Assembly: GCA_027922465.2 (NCBI GenBank)
Contig: BQMF02000301.1
Location: 310,001-374,000 of the forward strand
Reading direction: 5' to 3'
DNA: 64,000 nucleotides
Origin: Turritopsis dohrnii
Lineage: Eukaryota > Cnidaria > Hydrozoa > Anthoathecata > Oceaniidae
Shown here: positions 10,662 through 22,439 of the stretch, in pieces
How positions within the stretch are numbered: the first letter of the stretch is position 1
Layout of the letters: the number at the start of each line of letters is the position of its first letter
Notes under the pieces: generated by a model
The model's database searches: none
Seen by the model: only the letters and a program-made list of their open reading frames with translations
Told to the model about the DNA's origin: nothing
Program-made: the position numbers and the translations under genes

Positions 10662-12588
10662 ATGGAACATCTAGAGCATTCGTTTTCTAATGGTTCCCAG
10701 ACTCCATCATTTATGTCAACGCAGCATCATTTGCCACCAAAAGTAAATTTAGATTATTTCACACTACTCTCTATATATTGTGCTGACACTCAACATTTTT
10801 AACATATTTATTATAGACACGATGCAATCGCTGCTGTCGGCATCACAATTTTCCATATACTACTGATGAGTCGACCCATCCAGCTGTCATGAGCTTTTGC
10901 AATGGTAGCTTCTGCACGCAAACTTGTTTCTCGTCATATCACAGATATAACCACTTGAGTTCACAATTGCCTCCAAATTGTAGCTGTCACACATGTCATC
11001 CATCATGCTCATTTCTGCCACCTATACCACAACCTGGGCATAATATGATTAACATAACTTGTCCTTGCTGCCAGCAGCAACAACAACTACGGTCAGAAGA
11101 TCAGCGTCAAAATCGTCTTCAACAATCGTATCACACACCAGATAGCATAGCGTATCACTATACTGGTCCACACATAGCCAGTGGCTATCAACTACAGTCT
11201 AGTTTCCACCATTCTTGGGAGCCAGCGACACGATTCAGAGAGAGAGAACATCATTTACACATGGTATGAGAATGAGAGCATTCAAAGTTATAATCCACTA
11301 AGAATTTTCTATTTATTTTATGTGTCAATGTATAGAGATGTTACTGCTGCACTAGATACTTTCCTCGCTGATGTTCTATTTTGTTTATCAGGATGCCTCA
11401 CGGATATCTTCGGAATATCATTCACATATATACCGTCATAACAGTCACCACGGAAATGCTGTTTGCAGCAACAGGAGTCATTTAAGAGATGTAAGTTCTC
11501 AAAATTGTGAAGTTAAATTCTTGTCATTACGAATTTACATTAAATAATGAAAAGGGTGCTTCTGGAGGTTACATTAATAAAATATAAAAATTAAAGATAA
11601 AATTAGAAATAAGCAGTTGACATGACAACATAAGGTAAATACAACATCATCATAAATAATTGAAATGCACACGGTTTAGTGGTATTGCAGTGAAATTGGG
11701 AAGATAAACACAATGAGTGGTAAATAGCCTATAATAGTAAAAAACTATGTTTTTGAATTTTAGCAAGCGTTATATACATTTGCATCACGTCCCTATCGCA
11801 GACATTCATCAAGAATGAATTCGTACCCATACCCTTTACACCATCCAGTTGATTATCACTACCCTTCCATGCCTGGCGCTAATCCTGTATTCAACACCCC
11901 ATCCTTTTTTATGCCTCAACGCCCTTTGCCTTCTGCATTTGTCGACTTGATTGCAACTGAATTGGAGGTTGAGCAGTTAGACTTGGAATGGGAAGAAGCA
12001 GGACAGACTGCCCAGACTGTTGGTTTACGAAAAGAACAAATCAATAAATTACCGAGCTATATTGTTACGAAAAAGACAATGGAGGAATTTACTGAAAAGT
12101 ATGTTTTCATTTGGTTTTGTATATGTAATTCAATCATTAACATTCCTGCTAGATTTTATCAGTAAAATTTATCGAATATTTACACATGGGAACCAACCCG
12201 TTTCCTGATCATGCTTTTAATGTTTTTGAATTTTAGTGAAAGATGTGTTATCTGTATGTGTGAATTCGATATGGATGATCAGCTCCGAATCTTGCCATGT
12301 GCTCACGAGTTCCACTCTCAATGTGTTGACAAATGGCTGCATGTAAGTAATTGACGACTCAGCTTCATATGTCAAGCATTACCCTACACTACTCTACTAC
12401 TTTTGAGTTTTCAGTTGCCCCTGCTTAACGAAGCAATATACCAGTTTGAAGGACTATCCCATTCTTCCAACTTCTCCGATCATTCACACTACACTGCTAT
12501 GGCCCTTTTGGTCAAGTATATTTTCACTTGATATCTTTAGAGCAACCCGACTTGCCCGATATGCCGTGCTGTTATCGAGGTGACTTGA
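10662..12588 (+). CDS. RNF44: RNF38/RNF44-like RING-H2 E3 ubiquitin ligase
   Basis: Six exons read through with consistent phases: 10662..10742, 10817..11263, 11392..11490, 11764..12098, 12237..12342 and 12541..12588 (TGA), giving about 371 aa. The N-terminal two thirds is rich in His, Ser, Pro, Tyr and Cys and looks disordered. Residues 324-364 form a RING-H2: Cys324, Cys327, Cys342, His344, His347, Cys350, Cys361, Cys364, with the family phrases LPCAHEFHSQCVDKWL and TCPICRA. The preceding GLRKEQINKLPSY matches the GLTKADIEQLPSY-type segment that precedes the RING in vertebrate RNF38 and RNF44. The RING would bind an E2 and promote ubiquitin transfer; substrates are unknown. The start is the first ATG in an exon open to its acceptor, so an upstream coding exon cannot be excluded. 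Which of RNF38 or RNF44 it matches better was not tested. Confidence 0.8.
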
Positions 12589-12756
12589 GAGATGCTTATT
12601 CAGTTTTGTTATGTTCAGTCACTCGAACTAACTCGCTCAAGCTAACTCGTCCTCGGTTTTTTTGGCTATTTTTTCATACAATTTTACATAATACATCACT
12701 TGTAAATAGATTTCATTTACCAGGAAAAAAAAATTCAACCTAAAAAATTTCACCAT

Positions 12757-12775
12757 AATAAAATATCACAATAAA
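12757..12775 (+). terminator. Polyadenylation signals of the RING gene
   Basis: Two AATAAA hexamers, at 12757-12762 and 12770-12775, lie about 170 bp beyond the stop codon and are followed by an A-rich run. Confidence 0.6.
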
Positions 12776-13017
12776 AAAAATCTTTTTCTCAGAACATCTC
12801 ATTCTCGATAACATCATTGTATTTTTACGTGGATTTAAGCAAGTCCTAAAAAAGAGATACACGAATGACATCACTTGATGCCCAATGATCATTCGCGTTC
12901 AGGCTGCAAAGTGTTTCACAGAAATTCATATTGGTAGACTCGAGAGATTATATTAAAATACAAATACGTGCGAATTTCGCATTGTTGAAGATTCCTGAAA
13001 CACAAGGTCATGATCAG

Positions 13018-13487
13018 TACGCGCTTTTTTTTATAAGAACCAGTAAAATCTGACCTGAGGCTGGCTGTTCTTATTTTTTTTAGCCTTTTTCAGCCTGAAT
13101 TGTTCTTATTTTGTTCTTAGCTTTAAGAACACAGTTTCAAATTTCAACCTCATTTTGTTCTTATTTATGGAACTTCCAGTAAAATTAAAATAAATTTTTT
13201 TAAAAAACAACTGTTTAAAAGCATGGTTGCTGTTCGGTAATGACCCGATATGAGTATGCAAGGTGAAAGAAAAACCAACTTCGAAACCATTTGCCAGTGA
13301 GTGAATTCACATCATGAGTTGTTCCTATCATGAATTGTTCTGATTTTATAAGAAAATTCAGGCTTAGGCTATCTTAATTTTTGAAACATTAATTTGAGCC
13401 TCAGGTTGTTCTTATTTTGTTCTTATTTTTTGGCCAAATCTGAGGCTCGTGTTCTTATAAAATTGTTCTTATAAAAAGAAGCGTGTA
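13018..13487. mobile_element. MITE with TAC(G/A)CGCTT...TATAAGAAC ends
   Basis: The left end TACGCGCTTTTTTTTATAAG and the reverse complement of the right end TACACGCTTCTTTTTATAAG pair, continuing into GAAC and GAGCCTCAG/CTGAGGCT sequence. The interior repeats TTGTTCTTATTTTG many times. It lies between the RING gene and the minus-strand gene. No coding sequence. Confidence 0.7.
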
Positions 13488-13563
13488 AAAGACCCTTCCA
13501 GAATTTATGGTTAAACGCCAATATTATGGCTAAACCAATAAGTATGGCCTCATTTTAAAGATT

Positions 13564-13569
13564 TTTATT
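13564..13569 (-). terminator. Polyadenylation signal of the unrecognised gene
   Basis: TTTATT on the plus strand (AATAAA on the minus strand) lies 14 nt past the stop at 13583, which supports the minus-strand gene model. Confidence 0.55.
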
Positions 13570-13582
13570 GCTTTTAATTATG

Positions 13583-14796
13583 CTACTGTGAAATGCAAAT
13601 AACATTTGGACTACCACATTCACTATCCGACATTTCTGACTTTATGCTTTTCTTTTTCCGAAACGATCGTCTAGTTCCCTTCATTGACTTCATCGGCATG
13701 CATAAGAAACGGCGAAGTCCCTTCTTTTGCACTATCGGACTACCACATTCACTATCCGAACTCGTATCGGACGTTTTTGATTCGATGTTTGGAATAATTT
13801 TTTCATGCTCAGTTATCACGAAATCAGATGTGTTGGTTGGAGCATAATCAATTACTCCGTCGACAGAATCTGTATCGGGAATAGTTTTGTCGTCGTCGGC
13901 GTCATTAAACACGACACCTTGATTCTCATAACCACATAACTCTTGATCGATGTCAATGTAATCGAGTAAGGATTTTTGGGTTGATTTCGAGCTTGAAAGT
14001 CGACGCATCATTTTTGTGTTCTAAAAGAAAGAAAATAAGATTCAAAATGACATGTAGTTCATCTTTGTTCACGAACATATGAATAATCGAAAATGTTGGT
14101 TTCTTTTCTTTTAATCACTTGAAAAAAACATGTCAACAACAGCCGCTCCGCAAGTCCCATCATAATGTTATTCTTGAGTGTGAAATCATGTATGAGCTCA
14201 ACTTTATTTTCAAAGATGAACCTCAATATGGTTTCGTGTTGTTTTCTTCACATTGTAACACGAAATTATTTGTTTTTTCAAGAAACAGATAATAGAATCA
14301 TTATGTGATTTTCGAAACTGAAGCATCAGAATAAAAGTTTCTATGTTCGTTAGAGATGATGATGATCGTTCAGATTGTCATCATGTAATATTTCACTCAA
14401 AAAAATGTTTATAGCATTTCTTACATTAGAAATAATTAATGATAACCGCACATAATGTACCTTTCCAATTTAGTGAATACATTAGAAATCTTACACGCTA
14501 TCTGTTGACTAAAAGGTCTTGTGATATTGTGTACTAAGAAGAAGAAAAGCATGCTAGATATGTTGAAGAGTTGAACTTACTTTTAATTTATGCGATAATG
14601 CCAATAAACATCCAGTCAAGGAGTGGTCCACTAAAACCAAATTCAAAATTTGTTCAAACTGTTCGATTGTCAATGTTGAACAGGTTTCTGGATCTGATAA
14701 CGTTTGAACAAGTTGTGAATAAATGCCACGCTTTTGTACTCGACCACCTGAACAAAATTTCGATATCAATGTCATATTAGGATCTCTTCCGACGTT
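13583..14796 (-). CDS. Unrecognised protein, 3' exons
   Basis: Two minus-strand exons in matching phase 0: 14796..14581 (72 codons, after an AAACAG acceptor and before a GTAAGT donor) and 14020..13583 (146 codons, TAG stop). I do not recognise the family. The first exon looks globular (GIYSQLVQTLSDPE, TIEQFEQILNLVLVDHSLTG). The last exon is acidic and then strongly basic (RRSFRKKKSIK), with the octapeptide SDSECGSP occurring twice; the DNA behind the second copy is near-identical, so this is a local duplication. SDSE/SDTSSDSE runs resemble casein kinase 2 sites. The 5' exon(s) are not established. An open stretch at 15046-15358 could belong to it through a GTATAT donor after FELK, which would keep phase 0. 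Confidence 0.55.
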
Positions 14797-15045
14797 CTGT
14801 TTAAAAAAGCATTGATACAATAGTTGTTAAGTTTTTCCTCTTCTGTGATTTTTAGTTTCCTAATACTGCCATCACTAAAAGTTATTCATTTACCATTTCA
14901 GATAGATAGATAGATAATTTACTTGGTAAAGAAGGTCGTTAAAAAATGCTGATATGGCTATTGGCGATATGATTTTGCTACGCACGCGTCATGTTTATTC
15001 ACAAACCCATTTAGCTATTATGGAGTTTTGTCTTTTGACCAGCTT

Positions 15046-15358
15046 TCATTTTATGTTCAATTCGGTAAAACTGAAGATCTTTGCATTTGAATCTAATAAT
15101 CCTTCAAAGTTTTTCGACTGAACTGTGAACAAGTAGATGGTATGAGGCACACTAAATTCGTCTCCTGTCAGGTTCATGTTGAAAATAGCCACTATAACGC
15201 TAGATGAGTATGGATATACTTTTAGTTCAAAATAATCGAAAGACGAACGACAGTTCTGCAAGTGGCTCTGCTGCGTGTCAAAAAATCGGTTTCGGAATTG
15301 GTCTGTATTTTGTATGGTTCTTTGTGCGGCTATGCGTTTATCGGTATACTCGCATCCT
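15046..15358 (-). CDS. Possible exon, unrecognised protein
   Basis: Reading the minus strand from a CATCAG acceptor at 15359-15360, the frame is open for about 104 codons, with protein-like composition (CEYTDKRIAAQRTI, FFDTQQSHLQNC, IFNMNLTGDEFSVPHTIYLF), and stops at 15046. No family recognised. It may be the terminal exon of a separate gene. Alternatively it may be spliced at the internal AAA|GTATAT (after residues FELK) to the exon at 14796 in compatible phase. Transcript data would decide. Confidence 0.35.
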
Positions 15359-15372
15359 CTGATGTTCAGTTT

Positions 15373-16503
15373 TTATTTCGTTTGCGGCTCTTACTGGCAT
15401 GTGCTGGAGAGATGCTGGCAAGATGGCGAATAGCCTGAATGTCAATGAATTGGAATGAAAAACAGCCCTAAACAAAACTGATATTTAATCTCGTGGATGA
15501 ACAATTACAACACGACACAATACGCTAAAGTTATAACAACGCCCTCAACAGCGCCCTCTGTCTAAGTTTACTTGAATGACTCGGAGTTATTCTCAACAGT
15601 TTTTGAAGTTGTATGTCGTTATTGTCTTCTATTAGAAAATACGCTGTTTTGATCGATAGTGACTTTTCCTCCCCAATTTACCTTTATCTAACCAAACCTT
15701 TTACTTTTAACAACTTACTGGGAAATTGAGAAAGTGGTGAAGATGAAAGCCATTCTAAAAAGTGGAATAACAAAATGCTTTCTTGTGTAATAAATCTCCT
15801 TGCCCGATTTCCTGACATGATGTTTTTGGCCTTGAATTCGGAGCTACGTTTGAGATTTCAAAAATGAAAACATTAAAAGCAGGTTGATAAACTCACTGAT
15901 TTATTGATTGATTTATTGACTTATATGCGGAGAGCATACACTTAAGATGCATAAACCTGTGAATTATCAGCATTTTTTTTGGACAGATCAAATATGTGAT
16001 TTTGTTATCTCAAGATTGTCTACGTGCAGAGATTTTCTCATTTCTCATTCTCATTGAAGTTGCCTTGGCTACTACAGAAGTAAATAAAAACAGAGGGAAG
16101 GATGTTTTCTTCACAACCGTTTAATCGATCCTATAAATCAAGTTAATTCTACCAGAGATGTTATTGGGCCCTTATGGAAGGTATGAATAGTTTTGGCGAG
16201 CTCTGATGATACATTCTTAAGGTCTGCAAGTTTTTCCAAAATTGGTAAGCTTCTGAAAATTTGAAACTAAAAAAGAACAGTCACTGCATTGGTTATTCTT
16301 AAATAATGTTTCCATTGGCAAAATGGAGGATGTTTTTTATAGCGTTGTAAAAATTCGTTATTCTGATCGGATGATAAAATCTTTCAAGATTATCGAGGAT
16401 TCACATTACACTCTCTTCATGGTTTCCAGATTTTCATATCAAAGATTTTTGTGAAGTCGTACATGAGAGAATAGCCGATGAGAAGACTGTTCATCAACAA
16501 CAA
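15373..16503. other. Intergenic between unrecognised gene and LOXL 3' end
   Basis: No gene recognised. AT-rich, with a (TTTATTGA)-like run near 15898-15925 that contains TTTATT, a possible but distant poly(A) signal for the minus-strand lysyl oxidase-like gene. Confidence 0.4.
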
Positions 16504-19500
16504 TCAACATCGTCCCCATAGCTTGTCACGATCATAATCGCTTGTGGTGGCACACCATAACGTCTTTTGGTCCGGCAGACCGTCAGTCGTGCAGTGATGA
16601 TACGTCTTTCCTTTGAAAGTGAAAGGAAACATACAGCACGCTCCGTCAGACGTACCGCCGTGAGACATCTGTTCACAAGGTTCTAAAGCAAACAAAACAG
16701 CAAAGTTTGAAATCCTCATGTTTCATCCTAACCGTCTAAGTATGTACGTGCAAAAAGACCTACCTATATAGCAGTCAGTGACGTTGACTTTTTCCTGGCT
16801 CTCGATGAAGATGTCACACGAAACAATGTTATTGGAATAATCACTTTCAGCAACATCACGTAACGGGTTCACTATAACACGTAACTTATATTTTCCAAAG
16901 TGACTTGCTTCTATGATGTCTGTCACATCAATCCACTGGCAATCGATATTCCATTTATAATTGTCCGCACAGCCAACACTAATACCTTGATCTCCTCGAT
17001 CCGTACAATTGTAAAATTTGCTAACCCCCTCATCACACTTGCTGTCTTCCAGACAAAAACTAGCCTTGTGTCCTTCGGCTTTCTTTACATTGTATTCGTC
17101 TAAACGAAGACTAAATATGTCACAACAGAGATTTCATTTTGTTCCTTCAGGCCGTTTTACATCAAACGGAATCATCCGCAACTTTATTTTAAAACAGGTA
17201 GTTAGATAAGATACGTTTCGTCCGTGCGGATAATTCTACCTGATAGAAAACAGTCTTTCAGCAGTCACTGAAATGATTTACAGAAGAGAACGACGAACAA
17301 ACCTATGAGATCATAGTCAGTAAATCTTTCCATCGAATGATAATGCCGATGACAATCATGCCACTCCCAATCTTCTTTTCGAACCCCCGGTCGAAAACTT
17401 TCCGTACCACGATTCCAATAACGTGAGGTGAACCTTTTCAAAAAAAAAAATACACAAGACGTAGGAGACAAAAAAAATGCCACTTCCCCAACGGTACTTT
17501 TGTAACCAGCGTCATAAATCGTGAAAGGTGCATGTGTGTTCTTAAGATTTACATCATTACCAGCCATTTTATCACACTACTGTTGCTGTTGACTTCTGCT
17601 GAGTATACAGATTAGGTAAAAGTTGGCCAGAAAGTATGTAGTGTTGACTTATGTCTTCTTTGTCTCCACTTCCACCGCATGCATTTCCATGTTCCACCAT
17701 TTTGGATTTGTTTTGATGTTTTTATTAATAAACTCGACCTTATTTCACAGATTAAAGCGTTAGTCCCCCACAGCCAATAGGGACCTTACGAAACTACGAC
17801 GGCAACGTGGACGACAACGTGAAGCAAACAAAAGATTCTCTTTACTCCACAGACTTGCTTTATAATGGAAGTCATTTCACACATAGAAATATGTATTTCT
17901 ATGTTTCACACTATACTATTGGGAAATGTTTTTAATTTTACTAATATCATTATTAGATTTGCACGTTCTATACACAACGTGAAAAGTAATATTTGAAGTC
18001 GTACTGAAAACGAAGACGTGAGAATAGCAGTACTTCGGATAAATTTTCCTTGGTTCCTTCATGATTCTGTTGGTCTAAGTTCAAGAAACAAACTTCATAG
18101 GCATTATAAATAACTTCTTAACCAAAGTGTATAGTTTCTACTCTTTTGTGATTCATTGGAGATGAATATCTTGTACGTCGTCGTCTTCGTTGCCGTCGTA
18201 GTTTCGTAAGGTCCCTAATACGTATTATACCAAAAGCATCCAAAACCACCTACTTGTATTTTAAACTCGGAAAATATGTAATATAACACACCTTACACAC
18301 TTAACACCTTACACACACGTTATTATAGACCTTTTCATAAATTACATCATTACAAACATCGCCTCGTTTCTAAGTTTATGGATTATTACGTGCTTAACCT
18401 TAAATAAAAGAATTTCTCGTGAAAAACTTTTTCCCTAAGGTATCGTTTCTCTTTTAAACAGCGTAAACGTCATTAATATTCAGTTTGAAAACGAGACGTT
18501 GTTTGTTGTGACGTAATTCATGAAAAGGTCTATTGGACGAACAAGAATGACTCTTAGTTGATATGAGGACTGAAAAGCACTGAAAAGAAACGGTAGTTCG
18601 AGACTGAAAGAGAAGAAGAGACTGAAAAGAAGCTCTTCTTACCTCAACAAGGTCCTATAAAAATGTTCTGGATAGTACATGTAATAGGATGCAGTGCTTG
18701 CAAGACAGTTCTCTTCGTGAGCGCAGGATAAATCGTAGAGGGATTTTGTGTTGAGTTGGATTGACCTTTTCATCTCACGGTAGTCCATTACAAGATCTGG
18801 AGCAGCTAAAAATCAAATCATTTATTTAAATAAGTATATTTATTTACGCCCAACCTTGTAGGTAAACTAAAAGAACACAAGTGAGAATATGCAAGACATA
18901 AATCAAGGCACATGCTATCATGAGTGGTTTCTGACTGTTTCTAAATATATTTTGTTAAGCGTATTTTGTTGAGATAGGTAGTAACCAAGTCGGCACTTAC
19001 TGATTGAACAATGTACAATAGCCATGTCGTAATATCGACACTGGCCACCTGTTGTCAAAGTCTTATGGTGACAGTGTTCAAGCGACAGCTCATCACCTGA
19101 ACATTTCATTGTGTACATGCCGAATTCTCGATTTAAACCTAAACGAATATTTTCTTGTTAGATACTGAACTTCTACTATCGTCTACATAAGGGGAATCTT
19201 GTCCTTACCATATTTGGAAGAACTAAATCCTCTTTTAGCATACCCCAAACCTGCTTGTCTACATGCTACCTCTGCCTCTCTTAGGCCCCAATCGATTCCA
19301 CATATTGCTTTCCATTTTCCATCCGACCACACTTCCACACGACCGAGAAAATTCTTTGGACCACCTACCACTCGAATCTAATAACATCAAACGTTTATAG
19401 GATATTTTAGATCTTCGGAGTGATATTCGGAGTTTTCGGAGTGGATATTCGGATTTTTGGCGTTCACAAAAGTAAAAACCTTACAGGTTGCTGTTCTTCT

Positions 19501-21740
19501 TGATAAGGAAAATGACACTTCACTCCAGCGTCCTCGCGATGACCGCAATCACCTTCACTCCAACCAAGATGCGAACAATTTTTTATGCTTTCTTCGCGAC
19601 CGGTGCAATTTATCTGATCCAACCACACTTTTCCGCTTCCTTCGCCGAACGATGCATAATGTGTTGCTTCGAACGCTGTACCGAAACCCATCTGCCGACA
19701 AACTACATTTGCGTCTTGTATATCCCAGCCGTCATCGCATATAGAACCCCATCTACCGACGTGGTGGACTTCGACCCGACCTTCTGAATGACGCGATCCG
19801 GCACGCAGTCGGACTTCATGATTCTTATAAAAAGCAGATTCGTGATTATTTATTCATGTATTTAAGTTGAGCCATACAAAAGTAATATTTTGTGTGTCAC
19901 TTACAGCAAGCGAAATGGTGTCGAATCGATAATTTCTTATGTAGGACGAACGTTTACAGGTCAAGTAAACAGGTTCGTTCATTTTACATTGGTGATTTAC
20001 ATAACCGTCATGGTCACATTCGCTTAGCAGCGATTCAAGACCTGTGCAACGTACGTGCGTCATGTAATAACCACTATATTCATTACTCGAGTTCACCGTT
20101 TTTATCGCATTTGTTTCATTGTCTACGTCATGGTATCCAAGGTTACCACATGCAACAAATGAATCTTGGTGTGTCCAACCATCACCACACACATATCTCC
20201 ACTCATCTTCCACAAACAGTTGTAAGTAGCCACTAGATATGAAAGTGTGTTCTGGTTGCCCTAACAACCGAAATTTAATCTCTAATCCCTAAATAAATAT
20301 GCAAAGTCCAGTTACAAAGTAGCTGGTGACGTTAGTGGAAAGCTCCTTCATTATCAGCTATGCTATTACCTTTTTACCACTAGCACGAGAAGGGACTGGT
20401 AATAGTTTGTCGTTTTCCGTCACATTGGTACATACTACTCCAGCAACCTCTGTGATGTCTTTGCAGTTATGATTTCCTTTGTTACGGTGATAGCAATGCT
20501 CAATACGATCTTCACTTCCCCAACATTGAACATCATCGAGCCAATAAGAAACATTTCTTTCCAATGGGAATTGCGACCTAAGATAGTTTATTCAACGAAA
20601 GCTTATTCACTCCTACAAAGCGAAATTGTGCACAACATTTAAATGTTCAAACCAATAGGATTCGTGCGATGAAACATCCAACCCAACGGAAATTGTTGAA
20701 ATATTTGAACCGATAGAAATCGTGCGAGAAAGCGTTTGAAAAACATATTCAAAGATTAAAAGTATTCATTTCACTTTTGCGGAGCAAACCACAACTTGAC
20801 GCTGAAAATTCTTTGAAAAGTATTTGATGAAACGACGAGTATGCTAGCCCTCACTGACCCAAACTAACGCACAAGTTTAGCACAGAAAAAGTATCGATTG
20901 GAAATGATACATTATTACCTCTGTGATTATATGATCTTAGTTCTACGTTTGAGGTTGTACACTACTCAATTCAAAAAAAATTATAATTTTTCTTTTGTCT
21001 AAAAGAATGAGGCTGGAAAACCGGTCTCGTTTTCTCAAACTAGACATTATGATAATGTTTTTATAATCGAGATTAGTAATCCATTAAATAAATATTGAAT
21101 GACAACAACAACAATTTCACCGTGTTCGAACTTTTCGAGGTTTTCCGAATTCGGACAATAAAGAACATTTTTCTCATTTCTGTCATTTTTTATTACTTTT
21201 TTCGGGCGCATCATTCCTAAGTGTGACCATAGCTGTGATTCGAAATATTTTGTGTTTCAAACAAAAATGATTGAATGAATAATTCACATGGCTAAACAGA
21301 TAAGTAAAACAAAAACGTAATACTTCAAAAACAACCTTTGGACTGAGACTTTCAAAACTTTCAATCCATTCTCACGTGACCCTGGCCGTCAAGCGTCTCA
21401 AGTCATCAGTGACCAGTTACAACTTCTCCCTTATCGAATATTTTTCATGCATTTAGACAATTCCTATGCCGCGCCGTTTGCAGCAAAACAACAAAAGTAC
21501 CAACCTGGCAGTGGCTTCAGTTGCCTTTGTGAATCCAAGTTGCCTGCACACTACTTTCGCATCTCTGATATCCCAAAAATCATCGCAAATGTATCGCCAT
21601 TCTCCAGACCAGAAATATTCCACGCTTCCCTCATGATTTCCGCTCCCACCAGTAAGGCGCAGATTTATACCGTCTGAGTAAATGACGGAATTACAACATG
21701 CAAAGAAGATAACTCTAATAAGTTTTTCAAAGGCTTTCAT
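16504..21740 (-). CDS. LOXL: Lysyl oxidase-like protein: 4 SRCR + LOX + FN2
   Basis: Ten exons, all phases consistent: 21740..21505, 20577..20370, 20288..19905, 19823..19485, 19377..19209, 19138..19001, 18805..18643, 17433..17303, 17099..16764, 16682..16504; about 760 aa. The start ATG opens a signal peptide ([16 protein letters not shown]), so the protein is secreted. SRCR domains lie at about 25-125, 149-265, 277-385 and 390-490. The lysyl oxidase domain follows at about 492-702, beginning APDLV. Its copper site [12 protein letters not shown] places His571, His574 and His576. Lys601 (GHKASFC) and Tyr637 (CADNYKW) match the lysyl-tyrosyl-quinone pair, and their spacing of 36 equals Lys653/Tyr689 in human LOXL2. 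The four-SRCR plan is that of LOXL2/3/4, which oxidise peptidyl lysine to allysine for collagen crosslinking. The last exon adds a fibronectin type II module (703-760: [31 protein letters not shown]) that ends at its final cysteine. Vertebrate LOXL proteins lack this module. Confidence 0.92.
17780..18215. mobile_element. 436 bp MITE, GGGACCTTACGAAACTACGA ends, TA target
   Basis: Located in a LOXL intron. The left end GGGACCTTACGAAACTACGA and the complement of the right end are identical for about 28 bp (through CGGCAACG). It is flanked by TA at 17778-17779 and 18216-18217, as expected for Tc1/mariner-type mobilisation. It has no coding sequence. Confidence 0.85.
18328..18530. mobile_element. 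203 bp MITE, GACCTTTTC ends, TA target, copy 1
   Basis: The ends GACCTTTTCATAAATTACAT and ATGAAAAGGTC are inverted, continuing through TCGCCTCGTTTC / GAAAACGAGACG. It is flanked by TA on both sides. The same family recurs at 48458-48661. It lies in the same LOXL intron as the 17780-18215 element. Confidence 0.8.
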
Positions 21741-22439
21741 ATTGTACAAATAAGAGGGAGAAATACTTCTCCATTGATTCCATAGAATACGAGAAACACT
21801 GGTAGTTTGAACACTATGATTGAATCGCAAACTAAAGATTCCATTCTTTTTTATTCATTGTTTTCTGAGACGCTGTTAAATGACAACTACAATTGTTATC
21901 GATTTCCGTCAAGAATTTACACCCCCGTCTCAGCATTTTTTCTTTTTCAGAAACGCATTCACTTATCAATGCCGTACATTTCGACCACAAAAATTGTTAA
22001 GAGACCACAAAATCCATCCAGAAGAAAAAATTCATCGACGGATTTTAAAAATATCTTCAAATATTGTCATATTTCCTTGCAAACGACTAATGTTGGAGGG
22101 GTGAACGCAATGATGAAATAAAACCATAGTGTTTGATTTGTTTTATAAATAAAGATGACGAGTACAAGTCAGTAATGTTTGAGAGAAACACGATAGCAGA
22201 TATGACGTCACAACAATCGATTGATGTAATCTGTGAACGAAATCGTTAAAAAGAAAAAAAATTGAAATTTTTTTCGATTCCGCGAAAATTACGAAAACAA
22301 GTAGTGTTTGGGAGAAGACAAAAAAGTAGTATTTACAAATAATAAATTGACATTTATAAAAATTCCGTCCTTCAATGATAGATATCCTTTGCTTCTTGTG
22401 CGACTGAAGGAAATCGACTGCTTCACTGATAAGAAAAGC
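21741..22439. other. Spacer between LOXL start and CHMP3 stop
   Basis: About 700 bp between two genes on the same strand, so it must hold the LOXL promoter/5' UTR and the CHMP3 3' UTR. No specific element recognised. Confidence 0.4.

Noticed and set aside
16494..16676. Second minus-strand frame over the FN2 exon
   Set aside because: Out-of-frame shadow; the FN2 frame is the one in phase with the LOX exon.
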